Of a DNA stretch of 47,508 nucleotides, positions 44,906 to 47,508 are shown piece by piece; the stretch's first letter is position 1, and each line of letters starts with the position of its first letter. The position numbers were made by a program, and so were the translations under genes. Below the pieces are notes generated by a model. It was not told the origin of the DNA. It made no database searches and saw only the letters and a list, made by a program, of their open reading frames with translations. The stretch is from NCBI RefSeq assembly GCF_913063425.1, contig NZ_CAJXYK010000048.1, forward strand, positions 1-47,508, given 5' to 3'. Origin of the DNA: an uncultured Thiohalocapsa sp. (lineage in GTDB: Bacteria > Pseudomonadota > Gammaproteobacteria > Chromatiales > Chromatiaceae).

Positions 44906-47508
44906 GGGTGTTCGCGATGTGCTGCGCGCGACCTTTCGCGGGCTCCTGGGACCGGCGCAGCCGGGGACCATGGCCTTCGTGCGCTGCCTGCCGGAGCGGG
45001 TGGTGCACGCATTGGCCGCCGACGCCGGATTTCACCTGGACGGCTGGCAGATCGCGGCGGTCACCAGCGACCACGACCCGCAGGGCCGGCGCATCACCGC
45101 CGGACAGGCGGTGGAGTGGCGGGAGGACAAGGCCGATCCGGCGCTGCTGCTCGTGGACCCTCAGGGCGCCGGACCGGGCATGGACGGCATCTACAGCGCG
45201 GCGCGGGAGATCGGCGAGTCAGAGCTGTTTCGGCAAGCCGTCGAGCTTGCCCGCCAGCGGCTGCCACATGGACGCAAGGGCTTTGCGCTGAAGGCGCTGC
45301 AGAAGGCCGGTTGGCAGAAGCGCCGGCGTCCGCTGGCGCCGTGGTCCGCGCTGGACTACCTATGCCGCGCCTGGGACGACGATGCCGCGCTCGGCGGCGC
45401 CTTGTGGAGCATCGGGTTGTGGCCCGTCGCCGTCGAGGGCAGCCCGGATGATGCCGACCTCGAGCACAGCGCGCTGCTGGTGGAGCGATTGCTGCCGGTT
45501 CACGGTTCCCGTACACCGCCCGAGCAACGGGTCGAGGGCTTAAGTCTCGACGATGACCAGCAGGAACGGGCGGAGCTGTTGGTGCAGACCCTGCGCCGCA
45601 TGGAGGGCGCGCCGCGCCTGGATGCGCTCGGAGCCATCGGCGCAGAGCCTGAGCTCTGGCTGAATCGATTGCGGCCGGGCATCTTCGATCAGCGCCGCCT
45701 GCAGGGCATCGACATCCGCTCCTGGCGCCAGCGAAACGGCAAGCCCTACGCCTGGTCCGGACTGTCAACGACCACCGAGGGCGATCTGGAGCTGCGCCTG
45801 CCGTTACCCGACGCCGACGGGGCCGGATCGGCCAAGCTGGATGTACGCTGGACGGTGCAGCCGGAGATGCTGCCGGCTGGTGCGGCGAGCTACCAGGTCA
45901 CCGTCCATGCGGGCGGGGATGTCCTCGCGGAGCGGACCCTGGATCACAAGGGTCGCCGCGAACAGAAGGTGATCTTCAGCCAGGACGACTTCGACGAGCT
46001 GGACGAGGACGCCCGGTTTCAGGCCCAGGTGCGCGTCGCGGCCCTCGGCGACGACTGTGAGCCGGCGGAGAGCGAGGTCTTCGTGCTCTGCTTCGGCGAG
46101 CCTGCCGCAGGGCCGACCACCAGCAGCGCGGGCAGGACGGCGCCGAGCTTGGCGCTCGCCGCGGCGCAGGTCGCGGACGACTGGGAGAGCTTCAAGCATC
46201 TGGGCAAGAACCCGCAGGACCCGAGCCTGTTCGAGACCGACAAGAAGGGCTTCGTCCTCTGCAAGCACAAGGATCGCGTGGCGAAGGTCTTCTCGCCGCC
46301 CCTGTTCCGTAATCTCTGCAACGACTGGATCGAGCGCGAGGGGGCGGTCGGGCGCTGGCGGCTGCGCGTGCGCGAGGACGGCAAGCCCGTCGGCACGCCG
46401 GAGTTCGTCCCGCTGGCCGGCGTCGATGCTTCCGGGCAGCTCGCGCGGGCGTCGGCTGACTTCGCGGCCTGGCTGAGCCCGACCCAGGGGCCGCTCGGCG
46501 TGCTGTATCTGGTGGACGAGGTCAAGCCCGTCGATCGCTATGTGAGCGCTGCCGGCAAGCTCTGGGAGCAGGCAGACCCAGCCGCGACCCTGATCCAGAC
46601 CCTGGAGGTGCAGTCCCTGTCCGGCGCCTGCCTCGGGCTGATCGTGCTGCCCACCCATCCGTTGCGGGTGGCCTGGCAGCAGGGCTTCGATTTGATGGTT
46701 GCCTACCATCGGTATCGGGGAGACAACGCCGGCAAGCTGAACGCCAGGCGTCTCGCGGAGGTGCTGCGGCCGGTGAACGGCGCCCACTATCCGGCCTTTC
46801 TGCCCGGCCTGACGCCGGAGCAGACCTTCGTCTTCGGCGACACCCTCGGCCTGCACGCGGTGGCCATGGTGACCGCCGATGACCCTGAGCCCAAGGCGAC
46901 GCTGGCGCTGCTTGGCCGGCTGCTGGGCGGTGACGAGGCAACGGCGCCGTCGGTGGGCGAAGGCGCCGCCGATGCGTTGGCCGGCGAGCTGGGGCGCTAC
47001 CTGCAACTGCATCCCCTCTATCGACGCATCCGGGTGCATGCGCTGCGTGCGGGTGATGCGCGGCCGGTGGCCCGCGCGCTGGGCCGCGCTCAGAACCTGG
47101 CGACCGACGCCGCGGACGGCGACGACAGCGAAGATCTGCACAGCTTCGAGCTGGAACTGTTCCCCGGCAGCGGACGGTCCACCGCCCAGAGCGGGCGCTT
47201 TCTCGCCGCCACCGCGGAGCGCCGGCGCAGCGGTGCCGGCGCCGTGCCGGAGGAGGATCGCTGGCTGTTGCAGAGCGTCACGCGGCCCGGCGGCGTCACC
47301 CTGCCACGGCTGCGGTGGGCACGCCGCGATGCCCACAAGCCGGACACGCCGGCGCACGTGGCAATTGCCTTCGATGTGTTTACGTCGCGGGTCGAGACGC
47401 GCCCCGCCGCTGAGCTGCCCCCGGACGGCACCCTGGAGGCGCACGGGCTGATGCTGGTGCCGTCGCGGGACTTCCACGCCGGGGGTACCCCGCATTGGCT
47501 CTCGTTCG
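44895..47508 (+). CDS. Very large protein, MAD8-like, cut by window end
   Basis: Starts MLTEGVRDVLRATFRGLLGP at ATG 44895, overlapping the previous stop by 11 bp, and runs open for 871 codons to the edge with no stop. An AGGAGG ribosome site lies 7-12 bp upstream of the ATG. The visible part has an N-terminal region (AFVRCLPERVVHALAADAGF, a possible DNA-processing or RecD-like fold), a beta-sandwich section (ELRLPLPDADGAG ... LDVRWTVQPEML) and a helical region containing LSGACLGLIVLPTHPLRVAWQQGFDLMVAYHRYR. This last pattern is found in very large DndH/HerA-FtsK-like proteins, whose ATPase domain comes later and would lie beyond the window. It corresponds by order to mad8. The ATPase itself is not visible here. 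Confidence 0.68.
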   Translation, partial: MLTEGVRDVLRATFRGLLGPAQPGTMAFVRCLPERVVHALAADAGFHLDGWQIAAVTSDHDPQGRRITAGQAVEWREDKADPALLLVDPQGAGPGMDGIYSAAREIGESELFRQAVELARQRLPHGRKGFALKALQKAGWQKRRRPLAPWSALDYLCRAWDDDAALGGALWSIGLWPVAVEGSPDDADLEHSALLVERLLPVHGSRTPPEQRVEGLSLDDDQQERAELLVQTLRRMEGAPRLDALGAIGAEPELWLNRLRPGIFDQRRLQGIDIRSWRQRNGKPYAWSGLSTTTEGDLELRLPLPDADGAGSAKLDVRWTVQPEMLPAGAASYQVTVHAGGDVLAERTLDHKGRREQKVIFSQDDFDELDEDARFQAQVRVAALGDDCEPAESEVFVLCFGEPAAGPTTSSAGRTAPSLALAAAQVADDWESFKHLGKNPQDPSLFETDKKGFVLCKHKDRVAKVFSPPLFRNLCNDWIEREGAVGRWRLRVREDGKPVGTPEFVPLAGVDASGQLARASADFAAWLSPTQGPLGVLYLVDEVKPVDRYVSAAGKLWEQADPAATLIQTLEVQSLSGACLGLIVLPTHPLRVAWQQGFDLMVAYHRYRGDNAGKLNARRLAEVLRPVNGAHYPAFLPGLTPEQTFVFGDTLGLHAVAMVTADDPEPKATLALLGRLLGGDEATAPSVGEGAADALAGELGRYLQLHPLYRRIRVHALRAGDARPVARALGRAQNLATDAADGDDSEDLHSFELELFPGSGRSTAQSGRFLAATAERRRSGAGAVPEEDRWLLQSVTRPGGVTLPRLRWARRDAHKPDTPAHVAIAFDVFTSRVETRPAAELPPDGTLEAHGLMLVPSRDFHAGGTPHWLSF

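Noticed and set aside
45804-47495. A 563-codon minus-strand frame near the right end
   Set aside because: The plus strand carries an uninterrupted 871-codon frame with a ribosome site and operon overlap; the minus frame is its shadow.

Overview
This is a 47.5 kb, very GC-rich fragment of a gammaproteobacterial chromosome. FabA, a recC-recB-recD operon, ilvB-ilvN-ilvC, a protein with a PEP-CTERM-like tail, DUF29, Uma2 and Rpn proteins, and an SCP2-like secreted protein together suggest the Chromatiales / Ectothiorhodospiraceae area. That placement is inference from gene content, not a computed match. I found no rRNA or tRNA gene and no CRISPR array.

Layout. Positions 1-2960 are a decayed strip: an AAA ATPase gene that has lost its 3' end, two broken antitoxin genes (YefM-like and VapB-like) on either side of a perfect hairpin, and a TPR-protein fragment with a frameshift. 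Positions 2964-6897 (minus strand) carry an alpha/beta hydrolase fused to a membrane domain, then fabA and proS. Positions 7131-9291 hold small genes: a coiled-coil membrane protein built on a 21-bp tandem repeat, a two-helix membrane peptide, a MIF-type tautomerase and a DUF4124 protein. Positions 9970-13633 are the branched-chain amino acid genes ilvB, ilvN and ilvC, followed by a DUF29 gene, a CorC/CNNM-type transporter and an SCP2-like secreted protein.

Positions 17183-20387 (minus strand) form a coherent metabolic group: purU, gluconokinase, an SMP-30 type gluconolactonase and a glucose 1-dehydrogenase. The last three would convert glucose to gluconolactone, gluconate and 6-phosphogluconate. 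After a Uma2 gene and an M28 peptidase with a PEP-CTERM-like tail comes recC-recB-recD (22355-31382), with start and stop codons overlapping at both junctions. A CDGSH iron-sulfur protein follows.

From about 32.4 kb to the end the window is a defense island in flux. It holds scraps of a DUF1156-type DNA methylase and of a helicase-like gene start, an unrecognised 148-aa gene, a degenerate scrap of a kinase gene, a DUF4926/DUF6883 pair (the latter broken), a frameshifted STAND-TPR ATPase and an Rpn-family nuclease. The main feature is an operon on the plus strand (38013 to the window edge). It encodes a 1294-aa NERD-pseudokinase-kinase-NTPase protein, a PIN toxin-antitoxin pair, a 744-aa protein, and a very large protein cut by the end of the window. 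The gene order and kinase architecture resemble mad6-mad7-mad8 of the Methylation-Associated Defense System (MADS), and the kinase also resembles PglW of BREX type 2. The methylase and nuclease genes expected in such a system are not in intact form here, so either the rest lies beyond 47508 or this is a partial or variant system.
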